DNA of 64,000 nt from positions 1 to 64,000 of the forward strand of contig NZ_RJTM01000108.1 of assembly GCF_003725735.1 (NCBI RefSeq), read 5' to 3'. Under the pieces are notes generated by a model. That model was not told the origin of the DNA and made no database searches. It was given only the letters and a program-made list of their open reading frames with translations. The DNA comes from Sinomicrobium pectinilyticum (GTDB lineage Bacteria; Bacteroidota; Bacteroidia; Flavobacteriales; Flavobacteriaceae). A program made the translations under genes and the position numbers. Of this stretch, positions 1-7,388 are shown piece by piece; within the stretch, counting starts at the first letter, position 1, and the number at the start of each line of letters is the position of its first letter.

Positions 1-491
1 TAACGGTGGTGTCAGTAATCAGGCTTTAGCTAGTGGTGAAGACCCCAATGGCGATCCCGTAGAAGATGAATCCGGAACAGATCCTGATAATGATGATCCG
101 ACAGAGACTCCCATAGACCAGGTTCCGTCCATAGTATTAGTGAAAACCGGGGAGTATACGGATACCAACGGCAATGAAATGGCTGATGCCGGAGATGAGA
201 TTACTTACACCTTTACGGTAACCAATACAGGTAACGTTACTATCGATAATATCAGTATTAACGATGATCTGACCGGTACGACAGGCCTGCCGATCACTCC
301 GGTGATATTGGCCCCCGGAGAATCAGGTACGGCAACGGCAACCTATACCATCACCCAGGAAGATATGGACAACGGCGGTGTCAGCAACCAGGCTTTAGCC
401 AGTGGCGAAGACCCGAACGGTGATCCTGTAGAAGATGAATCCGGAACGGATGCTGACAACGATGACCCTACGGACACTCCTATAGAACAAA
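1..491 (+). repeat. 369-bp coding tandem repeat (two near-identical segments)
   Basis: The segment at 1-122 recurs at 370-491 with mostly third-position differences, a period of 369 bp or 123 codons. It is the coding repeat of the adhesin above. The next units (from about 500 and 895) have diverged much further, so the near-identical pair suggests recent duplication or recombination. More copies may lie left of the window. Confidence 0.8.
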
Positions 492-1576
492 ATCCTGATA
501 TGACACTTATTAAGACAGGGATGTATATTGATGAAAACGGTGACGGAAGTGTAACTCCCGGGGATATTATTCAATATAGCTTTACCGTGGAAAATACGGG
601 TAACGTAACCTTGAGTAATGTGAGCATTTCCGATGAAACTATGGTGCCGGCCCTGGAAGTTTCGGAAGTAAGCCCGTCTGTTCTGGCCCCTGGCGAAACA
701 GGAACCGCTTCTGCGATATATACGATCACCCAGGAAGATATTAATATAGGTGCAGTATACAATATCGCAGAGGCAAGTGCGGAAACACCCGGTGGGGAAG
801 AGGTATATGAAGAATCACAACCTTCGGAACCCCTTGATCCGTCAGATCCGTTCTATATGGATGAGTGCCCAGATTGTACGATTGTTAAACTCAAACGGGA
901 CCCTGCGATTACCTTACTTAAAACCGGAGAGTTTAATGATGAAAACGGTGACGGCCAGGCCCAGGCCGGGGAGACCATAACCTATAGGTTTGAAGTGACC
1001 AATACAGGGAACGTATACCTGGACAATATAGAAATTGAAGATCCATTGCCGGGAGTAACCATAACGGGCGGACCTGTTTCCCTGGCACCGGGCGAATCCG
1101 ACAATACCACTTTTTCCGGAACTTATACGATAACCCAGGATGATATTATTGACAGAGGGGTTACCAACCAGGCTACGGTTTATGCCAATGCTACCGATGG
1201 TTCCCGCGTAAGTAACATTTCCGATAGTGAAGATGGTTTGGGCGATGCTCCTACTTTCATAGAACTGGAAGGCTGTACAATAGAAGTGTTCAATGGCGTG
1301 TCACCCAACGGAGACGGATTGAACGATACCTTCAAAATACAGGGGATCGAATGTTATCCGGATAACACCGTGGAAATATATAACCGCTGGGGAGTTAAGG
1401 TCTACGATACACGCGGATATGACAATAACAGCAGGGTATTCCGCGGTTATTCGGACGGACGGGCAACCCTGAACCAGGGAAAACGATTACCGACGGGAAC
1501 GTATTTCTATGTACTGAAATACAGGACAGAAAACGGGAGTGTTCAGGATAAATCGGGTTATCTCTTTATCAACTAA
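2..1576 (+). CDS. T9SS cargo protein with DUF7507-like repeats, 5' end outside window
   Basis: The frame is open from the left edge, so this is the C-terminal 524 residues of a larger secreted protein. Seen: four beta-rich repeats of about 120 residues, three of them opening with a KTG-x-(Y/F)-x-D-x-N-G motif, each with a TNTGNV segment and a YTITQ(E/D)D segment. The last ~95 residues contain NGVSPNGDGLNDTF and YNRWGVKVYD, the hallmark of the gliding-motility-associated type B sorting domain recognised by the type IX secretion system. Known: such proteins are large cell-surface adhesins or matrix proteins exported by T9SS. The next gene is a PorP/SprF partner, the usual arrangement for SprB-like adhesins, so this is probably a surface adhesin held with PorP/SprF help. 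A GTG at 140 is in frame but lies inside a repeat and is not a real start. Ligand unknown. Confidence 0.88.
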   Translation, partial: NGGVSNQALASGEDPNGDPVEDESGTDPDNDDPTETPIDQVPSIVLVKTGEYTDTNGNEMADAGDEITYTFTVTNTGNVTIDNISINDDLTGTTGLPITPVILAPGESGTATATYTITQEDMDNGGVSNQALASGEDPNGDPVEDESGTDADNDDPTDTPIEQNPDMTLIKTGMYIDENGDGSVTPGDIIQYSFTVENTGNVTLSNVSISDETMVPALEVSEVSPSVLAPGETGTASAIYTITQEDINIGAVYNIAEASAETPGGEEVYEESQPSEPLDPSDPFYMDECPDCTIVKLKRDPAITLLKTGEFNDENGDGQAQAGETITYRFEVTNTGNVYLDNIEIEDPLPGVTITGGPVSLAPGESDNTTFSGTYTITQDDIIDRGVTNQATVYANATDGSRVSNISDSEDGLGDAPTFIELEGCTIEVFNGVSPNGDGLNDTFKIQGIECYPDNTVEIYNRWGVKVYDTRGYDNNSRVFRGYSDGRATLNQGKRLPTGTYFYVLKYRTENGSVQDKSGYLFIN

Positions 1577-1725
1577 TGCTTAAAAAAATGTGAAATATTC
1601 CGGTGTCGGTAATTTGGGCTTACGATCATAATCAAAATATTGTTTCCAACGTATTTCGGATGGTATTCCGGCACCGGATTTTAAAGATCAGATTTAAAGT
1701 GAGAACTAAAAATACAACGTATATT

Positions 1726-2637
1726 ATGAAAAAAGCAGTATCGGTGCTCATCATATTTTGGTCATTGTCGGTTTTCGGACAGCAGGAACCGCAATACACG
1801 CAGTATATGTACAATACTGTAACGGTGAACCCGGGATATGCAGGTACACGGGGTGTAACCAGTTTATTCGGATTACACCGTTCTCAATGGATTGGTCTTG
1901 ACGGTGCCCCGAGGACCACCCAGTTTTCCATTCATTCCCCGGTAAGTCGCAGGGGGCATGGATTAGGACTATCTGTGATGAGTGATAACATAGGCCCTTC
2001 CCGGGATACCTATATCAATGCCAGTTTTTCTTATTTGTTACAATTATCCGACAGGACCAGGTTGAATCTGGGGCTTATGGGAGGAGGGAGTTTCCTGGAA
2101 GTGGATTATAATAAACTTAACCTGGAAAACAATCAGGACCCTAACCTTACCGGGAAATTAAGCAAATTCTCCCCGAATGTCGGGGTAGGGGCCTATCTGC
2201 ATTCCGATAGCTGGTATGTGGGTCTGTCGGTACCGGCATTGCTCGAAACCAGTTTTTATGATGATGTACAACAATCGGTAGCCAGGGAAAAGATGCATTT
2301 TTACCTGATCGGAGGTTATGTTTTTGATCTGGGGCCTTCAGTGAAATTCAAACCTGCAACCTTATTAAAAGCCGTAAACGGCGCTCCCCTTTCCGTGGAT
2401 CTTTCAGCCAATTTTATGTTTAATGAAAACCTGACACTGGGTGCGGCTTATCGCTGGGATGCGGCAGTGAGTGCAATGGCCGGATTTAATATAACCCCAA
2501 GCCTGTTTGTAGGATATGGCTATGATTGGGATACCCGCCGTATTGGTAATTATAACTCGGGCAGCCATGAAGTATTTTTAAGGTATGAGTTTATTTTCTC
2601 GTCGCGCAACAGGTTACACTCTCCAAGATTCTTTTAG
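1726..2637 (+). CDS. PorP/SprF family type IX secretion outer-membrane protein
   Basis: 303 residues from the ATG at 1726, which begins a clear signal peptide (MKKAVSVLIIFWSLSVFGQ); an upstream in-frame start at 1603 would add 41 residues with no signal character and is rejected. The mature start EPQYTQYMYN and the following NPGYAGTRG segment are typical of PorP/SprF proteins, and the rest alternates beta strands as in a membrane barrel, ending in an aromatic residue. Known: PorP shuttles or anchors T9SS substrates and SprF is needed for surface delivery of the SprB adhesin. It sits 149 nt after the T9SS cargo gene and just before an OmpA-like gene, the conserved adhesin-sprF-ompA order. Inference: dedicated partner of the upstream adhesin. 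Confidence 0.9.
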   Translation: MKKAVSVLIIFWSLSVFGQQEPQYTQYMYNTVTVNPGYAGTRGVTSLFGLHRSQWIGLDGAPRTTQFSIHSPVSRRGHGLGLSVMSDNIGPSRDTYINASFSYLLQLSDRTRLNLGLMGGGSFLEVDYNKLNLENNQDPNLTGKLSKFSPNVGVGAYLHSDSWYVGLSVPALLETSFYDDVQQSVAREKMHFYLIGGYVFDLGPSVKFKPATLLKAVNGAPLSVDLSANFMFNENLTLGAAYRWDAAVSAMAGFNITPSLFVGYGYDWDTRRIGNYNSGSHEVFLRYEFIFSSRNRLHSPRFF

Positions 2638-2648
2638 ATTAATTGAAT

Positions 2649-4598
2649 ATGAAAAACAAAAATATCAGGATGAAAAAATATATACTCATCGGGTTATGCC
2701 TGATTATTGGAAATATGGCCTTTCCACAGGAAGCTAAAAAAACAAGGGCAGACAAGAGTTATGAAAATTTCGGGTACATAAAATCCAGGGAGCTCTATGA
2801 AAATCTGCTGAAAAAGGGGTATGAATCCAAAGACCTGTACAGTAAACTGGGAGATACTTACTATTATAATGCCCTATATGCAGAAGCCTTGCAGCATTAC
2901 GAAAAAGTGTTTTCCTATGAAGAAGAAACGGACCCGGTGTACTATTACAGATATGCCAAGTGTTTACAGGCCGAAGGAAATTATGATGAAGCCCAGGAAG
3001 TCCTGGAAAAATTTTACGGATTGATCGGTCAGCCCGGGGCACCAGGTAATTCCCTGTCAGAAGCCTTGTTAAGGATCCGGGAAAACTCCGGACGATACGA
3101 AATCGCGGATGTGGAAATTAATAGTGAATATGCTGATTTCGGACCTGCTTTTGGTAGGGAAGGACAAATCTTGTTTGCTTCCGCCAGGGATACCGGTATT
3201 TTTGTGGACCGTACGCATAAGTGGAACAAAAAGCCCTTTTTAAAACTTTACACGGCGGCGGCAAACGATGACGGGACCCTGTACGATCCCGAACTACTCA
3301 AAGGCGATGTAAATACCAAATACCATCAAAGCTCCCCGGTAATCACCAAAGACGGGGAAACCATGTATTTCACCAGGAATAACTTTACCCCGGGGAATTA
3401 TGGCAAAGATGAAGAAGGGACCAATCACCTGAAAATATACAGGGCGAAACATGACAAGGGAAAATGGACAGGGATTGAAGACCTGCCCATTAATGGAGAA
3501 GAGTTTTCCACTGCACATCCTGCTCTTAGTCCGGATGATAAATACTTGTATTTTGCTTCGGACAGGCCAGGAAGTAGGGGAATGTCGGATATTTTCCGGG
3601 TGGAGATCATGACCGACGGCGGCTTCGGACCTGTGGAGAATCTGGGAGAAATTGTAAATACCGTGGGTAGGGAAACTTTTCCTTTTATAGCTGAAGACGG
3701 AACACTCTATCTTGCGTCCGACGGACATGCCGGGATCGGCGGATTGGATGTTTTTGCGGTTATCACCGGGCCCTTCGGAGAAGAACAGGCGATCAATGTA
3801 GGGGAACCCGTAAACTCGAAAGATGATGATTTCGGGTATATCGTTGATGTTAATACCCGGAAAGGATATTTTTCATCCAACCGTAACGAAGAAACCGGAT
3901 TTGATAATATATATACTTTCCTCGAAAATACACCTCTTGTTATAGAGGCGGAATTATGCGGACACGTGAGGGATATGCATACCAAAGAACCTCTTGCCCG
4001 GACAAAAGTTACACTATATGATGAAAACGGAGAAAAGAAAAAAGAATTTGAAACAGATAATGAGGGTGATTTTTGTATAAAAGTACTTGCCGGAAGAAAT
4101 TATAATACCCGTTATGATAAGGAGGAATACCAGCCACATGAAGAATTTGTAACAAAACTCGAAGCAGGAGAAAAGAGAGAATTGCTTATCGAATTGGAAC
4201 GCGGGGGTATGTTCCCCGGGGACGACCTAGCGCAAAAACTCAACCTGAACCCCATTTACTTTGATTTCGACAAACATAATATCCGGAAAGATGCCGCCGA
4301 GGAGCTGGCTAAGGTCATACAGGTCATGCAACAATACCCCGGTATGGTCATAGAAGTAAGATCGCATACGGACAGCAGGGGCAGTGACCGCTATAACCTT
4401 GCATTATCTGACAGGAGAGCGAAGTCTACAGTCAAGTATATTGTCGAAAAAGGTGAAATATCCCCGGACCGGGTTAGCGGAAAGGGTTATGGTGAAACAC
4501 AATTGGTAAACGAATGTGCTAACGGAGTGCCTTGTTCCAGGGAAAAACACCAGTTAAACAGACGAAGTGAATTTATAATTGTTGAAATCCGTAAATAA
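2649..4598 (+). CDS. OmpA family protein with TPR and PD40 repeats
   Basis: 649 residues, signal peptide at the N-terminus (ATG 2649 or 2670 both give one; 2649 preferred as it lies 11 nt after the PorP/SprF stop). Domains in order: TPR-like helices at about 30-120 (KLGDTYYYNALY, YYYRYAKCLQAEG), WD40-like PD40 beta-propeller repeats at about 170-420 (for example YFASDRPGSRGMSDIFRVE), a carboxypeptidase-regulatory-like beta sandwich at about 435-510, and a C-terminal OmpA domain at about 530-649 with YFDFDKHNIR and HTDSRGSDRYN that binds peptidoglycan. Known: this architecture (as in PorE-like proteins) ties outer-membrane T9SS machinery or adhesins to the cell wall. Last gene of the adhesin operon, followed by a terminator. 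Confidence 0.9.
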   Translation: MKNKNIRMKKYILIGLCLIIGNMAFPQEAKKTRADKSYENFGYIKSRELYENLLKKGYESKDLYSKLGDTYYYNALYAEALQHYEKVFSYEEETDPVYYYRYAKCLQAEGNYDEAQEVLEKFYGLIGQPGAPGNSLSEALLRIRENSGRYEIADVEINSEYADFGPAFGREGQILFASARDTGIFVDRTHKWNKKPFLKLYTAAANDDGTLYDPELLKGDVNTKYHQSSPVITKDGETMYFTRNNFTPGNYGKDEEGTNHLKIYRAKHDKGKWTGIEDLPINGEEFSTAHPALSPDDKYLYFASDRPGSRGMSDIFRVEIMTDGGFGPVENLGEIVNTVGRETFPFIAEDGTLYLASDGHAGIGGLDVFAVITGPFGEEQAINVGEPVNSKDDDFGYIVDVNTRKGYFSSNRNEETGFDNIYTFLENTPLVIEAELCGHVRDMHTKEPLARTKVTLYDENGEKKKEFETDNEGDFCIKVLAGRNYNTRYDKEEYQPHEEFVTKLEAGEKRELLIELERGGMFPGDDLAQKLNLNPIYFDFDKHNIRKDAAEELAKVIQVMQQYPGMVIEVRSHTDSRGSDRYNLALSDRRAKSTVKYIVEKGEISPDRVSGKGYGETQLVNECANGVPCSREKHQLNRRSEFIIVEIRK

Positions 4599-4654
4599 AC
4601 GAATATCACGGTATAAGTATTTGTAATATCAATTGAAAGTTCTTTCATCCGCAC

Positions 4655-4688
4655 AAAACGGGATTCTTGTAAAAGATCCCGTTTTTTT
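4655..4688 (+). terminator. Rho-independent terminator after the adhesin operon
   Basis: A perfect 10-bp stem (AAAACGGGAT at 4655-4664 with ATCCCGTTTT at 4676-4685), an 11-nt loop and a run of seven T from 4682. It lies 57 nt after the OmpA-like stop codon. Confidence 0.88.
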
Positions 4689-4734
4689 GGTATCATACGA
4701 TCAAAGAAAACGTTCTGATGCAGCATTAAAACAC

Positions 4735-4742
4735 TATCTTTG
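4735..4742 (+). promoter_or_regulatory. Candidate -7 box (TATCTTTG) for the DoxX gene
   Basis: TATCTTTG matches the Bacteroidota -7 consensus TAnnTTTG and lies 100 nt upstream of the DoxX start and just after the preceding terminator. No convincing TTTG -33 element is visible about 20 nt upstream, so the call is tentative. Confidence 0.4.
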
Positions 4743-4841
4743 AAAACAATCGTCTATTAAATAGCAGACAGATTGTCGGCATGCAGTAATCCTGTGAGTT
4801 TCCGGTCAGTAGTGATCCTTGCTTGCGGTAATCTTAAACAA

Positions 4842-5288
4842 ATGATACACATAATGCAAACCAGCGGTGATCTGATCATCACATTTATCCGGATCATCGC
4901 AGGTGTAATTATCTTCCCGTACGGAATGCAAAAATTATTTGGGTGGTTCGATGACCTGGGAGGGGGCGTAGGGATTAAAGCTTCCCTGCGTAGTTTTCAG
5001 GAGAAGAAAATACCTTTGTTTATAGCGTGGCTGGTAATTCTGGGGCAATCGATAGGCAGTATAATGTTGCTTATCGGTCTTGCCGGGAGGGTAGCTGCAT
5101 TTTTTAATTTCCTTATTTTTAGCGGGGCCCTTGCGGTGCATTTTTCCGAAGGCTGGAGTATGAACTGGACCGGTAAAAAACAGGGTGAAGGGATAGAATA
5201 TTTTATTATGCTGCTGGCGTTACTCCTGGTAGTGATCCTGAAAGGAAGCGGAGGTCTGTCTGTTGACTATTGGCTTTTTAGCCAATAA
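4842..5288 (+). CDS. DoxX family membrane protein
   Basis: 148 residues with about four hydrophobic segments. The segment IFPYGMQKLFGWFDDLGGGV followed by a small-residue helix is typical of DoxX/SURF4-fold proteins. The frame is open upstream to 4773, but the extra residues lack sense; ATG 4842 or 4854 immediately before the first membrane helix is the likely start. Known: DoxX proteins are inner-membrane proteins linked in some bacteria to thiol or oxidative stress; the exact reaction is unsettled. It is a single gene between a terminator and an ORF-poor stretch. Family assignment is firm, function is not. Confidence 0.82.
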   Translation: MIHIMQTSGDLIITFIRIIAGVIIFPYGMQKLFGWFDDLGGGVGIKASLRSFQEKKIPLFIAWLVILGQSIGSIMLLIGLAGRVAAFFNFLIFSGALAVHFSEGWSMNWTGKKQGEGIEYFIMLLALLLVVILKGSGGLSVDYWLFSQ

Positions 5289-5408
5289 TATGAGGTTAAA
5301 CAAGTTGATAGTCAGTTCATGTTTTAGGAGAAGATTATTCGAGGCCCTGCAGAAGTGCACCATCAAAACAGCATAATTTACATAGGGGATGAAGATATGA
5401 CTTTACAA

Positions 5409-5436
5409 CCAACCTGCCTGTTGTTAGGCAGGTTGG
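5409..5436. repeat. Perfect 11-bp inverted repeat
   Basis: CCAACCTGCCT (5409-5419) and AGGCAGGTTGG (5426-5436) with a 6-nt loop. No T-run follows on either strand, so it is not a classical terminator. It could be a leftover end of a mobile element, a REP-like palindrome or a protein site. Confidence 0.6.
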
Positions 5437-5520
5437 GAAAGCTTAAATTATTCCATACTATGTAGTCCGGCGCCCCTAAAAACCACTTCCCTTAGATCCT
5501 GAGTGAATAAAAAGAAATTT

Positions 5521-5652
5521 TTACTTACGAGGGTGAGATTTAAAATACTCGAACATATTTTTATTGGATTCTCCGACACAAACTTTTCGTGTTTGCTCCG
5601 GGGTTGTTGGCTTATGACACATTCTTTGTTTCAGTATACCTTCTTCCGCCAT
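5521..5652 (-). CDS. Small ORF, 43 residues, unknown
   Basis: ATG at 5652 to TAA at 5521-5523. The product starts MAEEGILKQRMCHKPTTPEQ and ends FEYFKSHPRK; it is hydrophilic with two cysteines and has no recognisable family. It lies in an AT-rich spacer with no co-directional neighbour. It may be a real small gene or the tail of a decayed one; evidence is only an uninterrupted frame with plausible composition. Confidence 0.25.
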   Translation of the reverse strand: MAEEGILKQRMCHKPTTPEQTRKVCVGESNKNMFEYFKSHPRK

Positions 5653-5866
5653 CTGTTTTATAAAAGGAAATAAATGAAACAATCAAAATAACCAGAAAAA
5701 TAATAGGCCATATCTCTGGCCTTTAAAGGAGTTCTTGAATAGTATGCATCAATAAAGTTTTGAGGTATTCTGTAAGAAAACAAATTTACATTGGGACTTT
5801 TCCTATGTTTAAGTGTGATGTTTATATAAGTTCTGTTACAACTATAACCTTAAACCTGCTTATATT

Positions 5867-7138
5867 ATGAAAAGAAGTTTTATGTATTATGTCATTTTAG
5901 GATCGATAACATTGTTAACAATGTACTCCTGTGATGATAAAGTGACATCGGAACCGGATGCTACCATTTCCGGAGAAAACGTTGCCGGCCGTATTGCAGA
6001 AGAAGAAGAAGAAGAAGAAGAAGAAAATGACTGGGTAGCGAAAGCGGATACGCTTATGAAAGCCATCGTTGAACTGTATCTCGACGGAAAACCGCGCGAT
6101 ATCTGGAGTTCACAGTATCCGCAGGGAGGCGGCTATTGGGACGGGGCCGCCGTAATATGGGGACATGGCTCGGCATTTTCAGGGTATACCGCTTTTAAAC
6201 ACAGCACCTGGGATATTCCAGGACTCAGGGCGGAAGTAGAAGAAAAATATGACGAAAGATTACTGACCGCTATTGATAAATTCCGGAACCGGAGGAACGG
6301 AGGGCCGGAAGCATATGCAGTGTATCCCGGGGAAGGGGATGAACGGTATTACGATGATAATATATGGGTAGGGACCGATATGGTGAACCTTTATTTGCTG
6401 ACAAATGATATGAGATATCTTGAAAGGGCCGAGATCGTCTGGAATTTTGTTCAGGCAGGAACAGACGACATTATGGGAGGCGGAGTGTACTGGAAAGAAG
6501 GATTGAACTCCAAACACACATGTTCTACGGCTCCTGCAGCTGTGCTGGCGGCCCGGTTATATGAGGCCACCGGGGAAGAACACTATTTAACAAGTGCCAA
6601 AGCATATTATTCCTGGGTTAAAGAAGTGCTTCAGGACCCTTCGGATTATTTGTACTGGGACAATGCCCGGTTATCGGATGAAAATGATCCGGATTCCGAG
6701 ATACAAATATCCACGGCCAAATACTCCTATAACTCCGGACAACCCATGCAGGCGGCAGTGCTCTTATATAATATTACCAATGAGGTACAGTACCTGGAAG
6801 ATGCACAAAATATAGCCGAAGCAGCCCATCAAAGATGGTTTATACCGTTTGAGTCCGATATTCTGAATGAATCCTTCAATATATTGGAACCCGGCCATGT
6901 ATGGTTCCAGGGCATTATGCTAAGAGGCTATGTGGAACTCTACAATGTAGATCACAACAGTGAGTATATTGATGACTATAAGAAAACCCTGCTCCATGCC
7001 TGGCTGTCCGATGCCAGGAACAGGGATACGAATCTCATCAATGAGAATTTCACAGGAACCACAACACAGGATAAGTGGGAGATCCTCCACCAGGGAGCTA
7101 TAGTGGAAATGCTGTCGCAATTGGCCATGACAGAATAA
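5867..7138 (+). CDS. GH76 family alpha-1,6-mannanase-like lipoprotein
   Basis: 423 residues. The N-terminus is a lipoprotein signal with cysteine 22 followed by two aspartates, the kind of acidic start that sends Bacteroidota lipoproteins to the cell surface. Residues 45-53 are nine consecutive glutamates encoded by a GAA tract. The catalytic domain (about 55-420) shows the GH76 signatures: the adjacent aspartate pair D163-D164 in YYDDNIWV, DDIMGGGVYWKEG, and alternating helices of an (alpha/alpha)6 barrel (NLYLLTNDMRYLERAEIVWN, LAARLYEATGEEHYL). Known: GH76 enzymes cut internal alpha-1,6-mannose bonds in fungal mannan and use the Asp pair for catalysis. It has its own terminator and is the only mannan enzyme next to a pectin block, which is unexpected. 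Family fairly sure, substrate inferred. Confidence 0.82.
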   Translation: MKRSFMYYVILGSITLLTMYSCDDKVTSEPDATISGENVAGRIAEEEEEEEEENDWVAKADTLMKAIVELYLDGKPRDIWSSQYPQGGGYWDGAAVIWGHGSAFSGYTAFKHSTWDIPGLRAEVEEKYDERLLTAIDKFRNRRNGGPEAYAVYPGEGDERYYDDNIWVGTDMVNLYLLTNDMRYLERAEIVWNFVQAGTDDIMGGGVYWKEGLNSKHTCSTAPAAVLAARLYEATGEEHYLTSAKAYYSWVKEVLQDPSDYLYWDNARLSDENDPDSEIQISTAKYSYNSGQPMQAAVLLYNITNEVQYLEDAQNIAEAAHQRWFIPFESDILNESFNILEPGHVWFQGIMLRGYVELYNVDHNSEYIDDYKKTLLHAWLSDARNRDTNLINENFTGTTTQDKWEILHQGAIVEMLSQLAMTE

Positions 7139-7221
7139 TAAATGACTGTTGACAACAGAAATAGAAAAGTCTGTTCGATGTTGCAATGGACTTACAGGAA
7201 AAAAAATAATGAAATATCGGG

Positions 7222-7260
7222 GGCAGGGGATAGATTTTCCGGCTATCCGTCTGCCTTTTT
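7222..7260 (+). terminator. Rho-independent terminator after the GH76 gene
   Basis: GGCAG then GGATAG (7222-7233) pair with CTATCC and CTGCC (7243-7255), with a small internal bulge, followed by five T (7256-7260). It lies 83 nt after the GH76 stop and separates that gene from the rhamnosidase. Confidence 0.75.
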
Positions 7261-7388
7261 GAATATTGCCCAGTCCGTATTATTTTGTTAAATGCGAAAT
7301 CAATATACCATATGCGGAAAAAAACAGATTTATTGATAAATTTATAACTGTTTTTTCCCTGAACCGCACATCCTCAATAACCAGCCAC

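Larger units (their letters stand above)
5289..5866. other. ORF-poor 578-bp spacer with possible gene remnants
   Basis: No long ORF on either strand. It holds a perfect inverted repeat (5409-5436) and a 43-codon minus-strand ORF (5521-5652). Upstream of that on the minus strand (about 5650-5810), short reading frames give segments resembling a membrane helix with a charged tail, but they are split by stops in all frames. Local base composition is clearly more AT-rich than the flanking genes. It could be an eroded gene; I see nothing identifiable. Confidence 0.5.
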
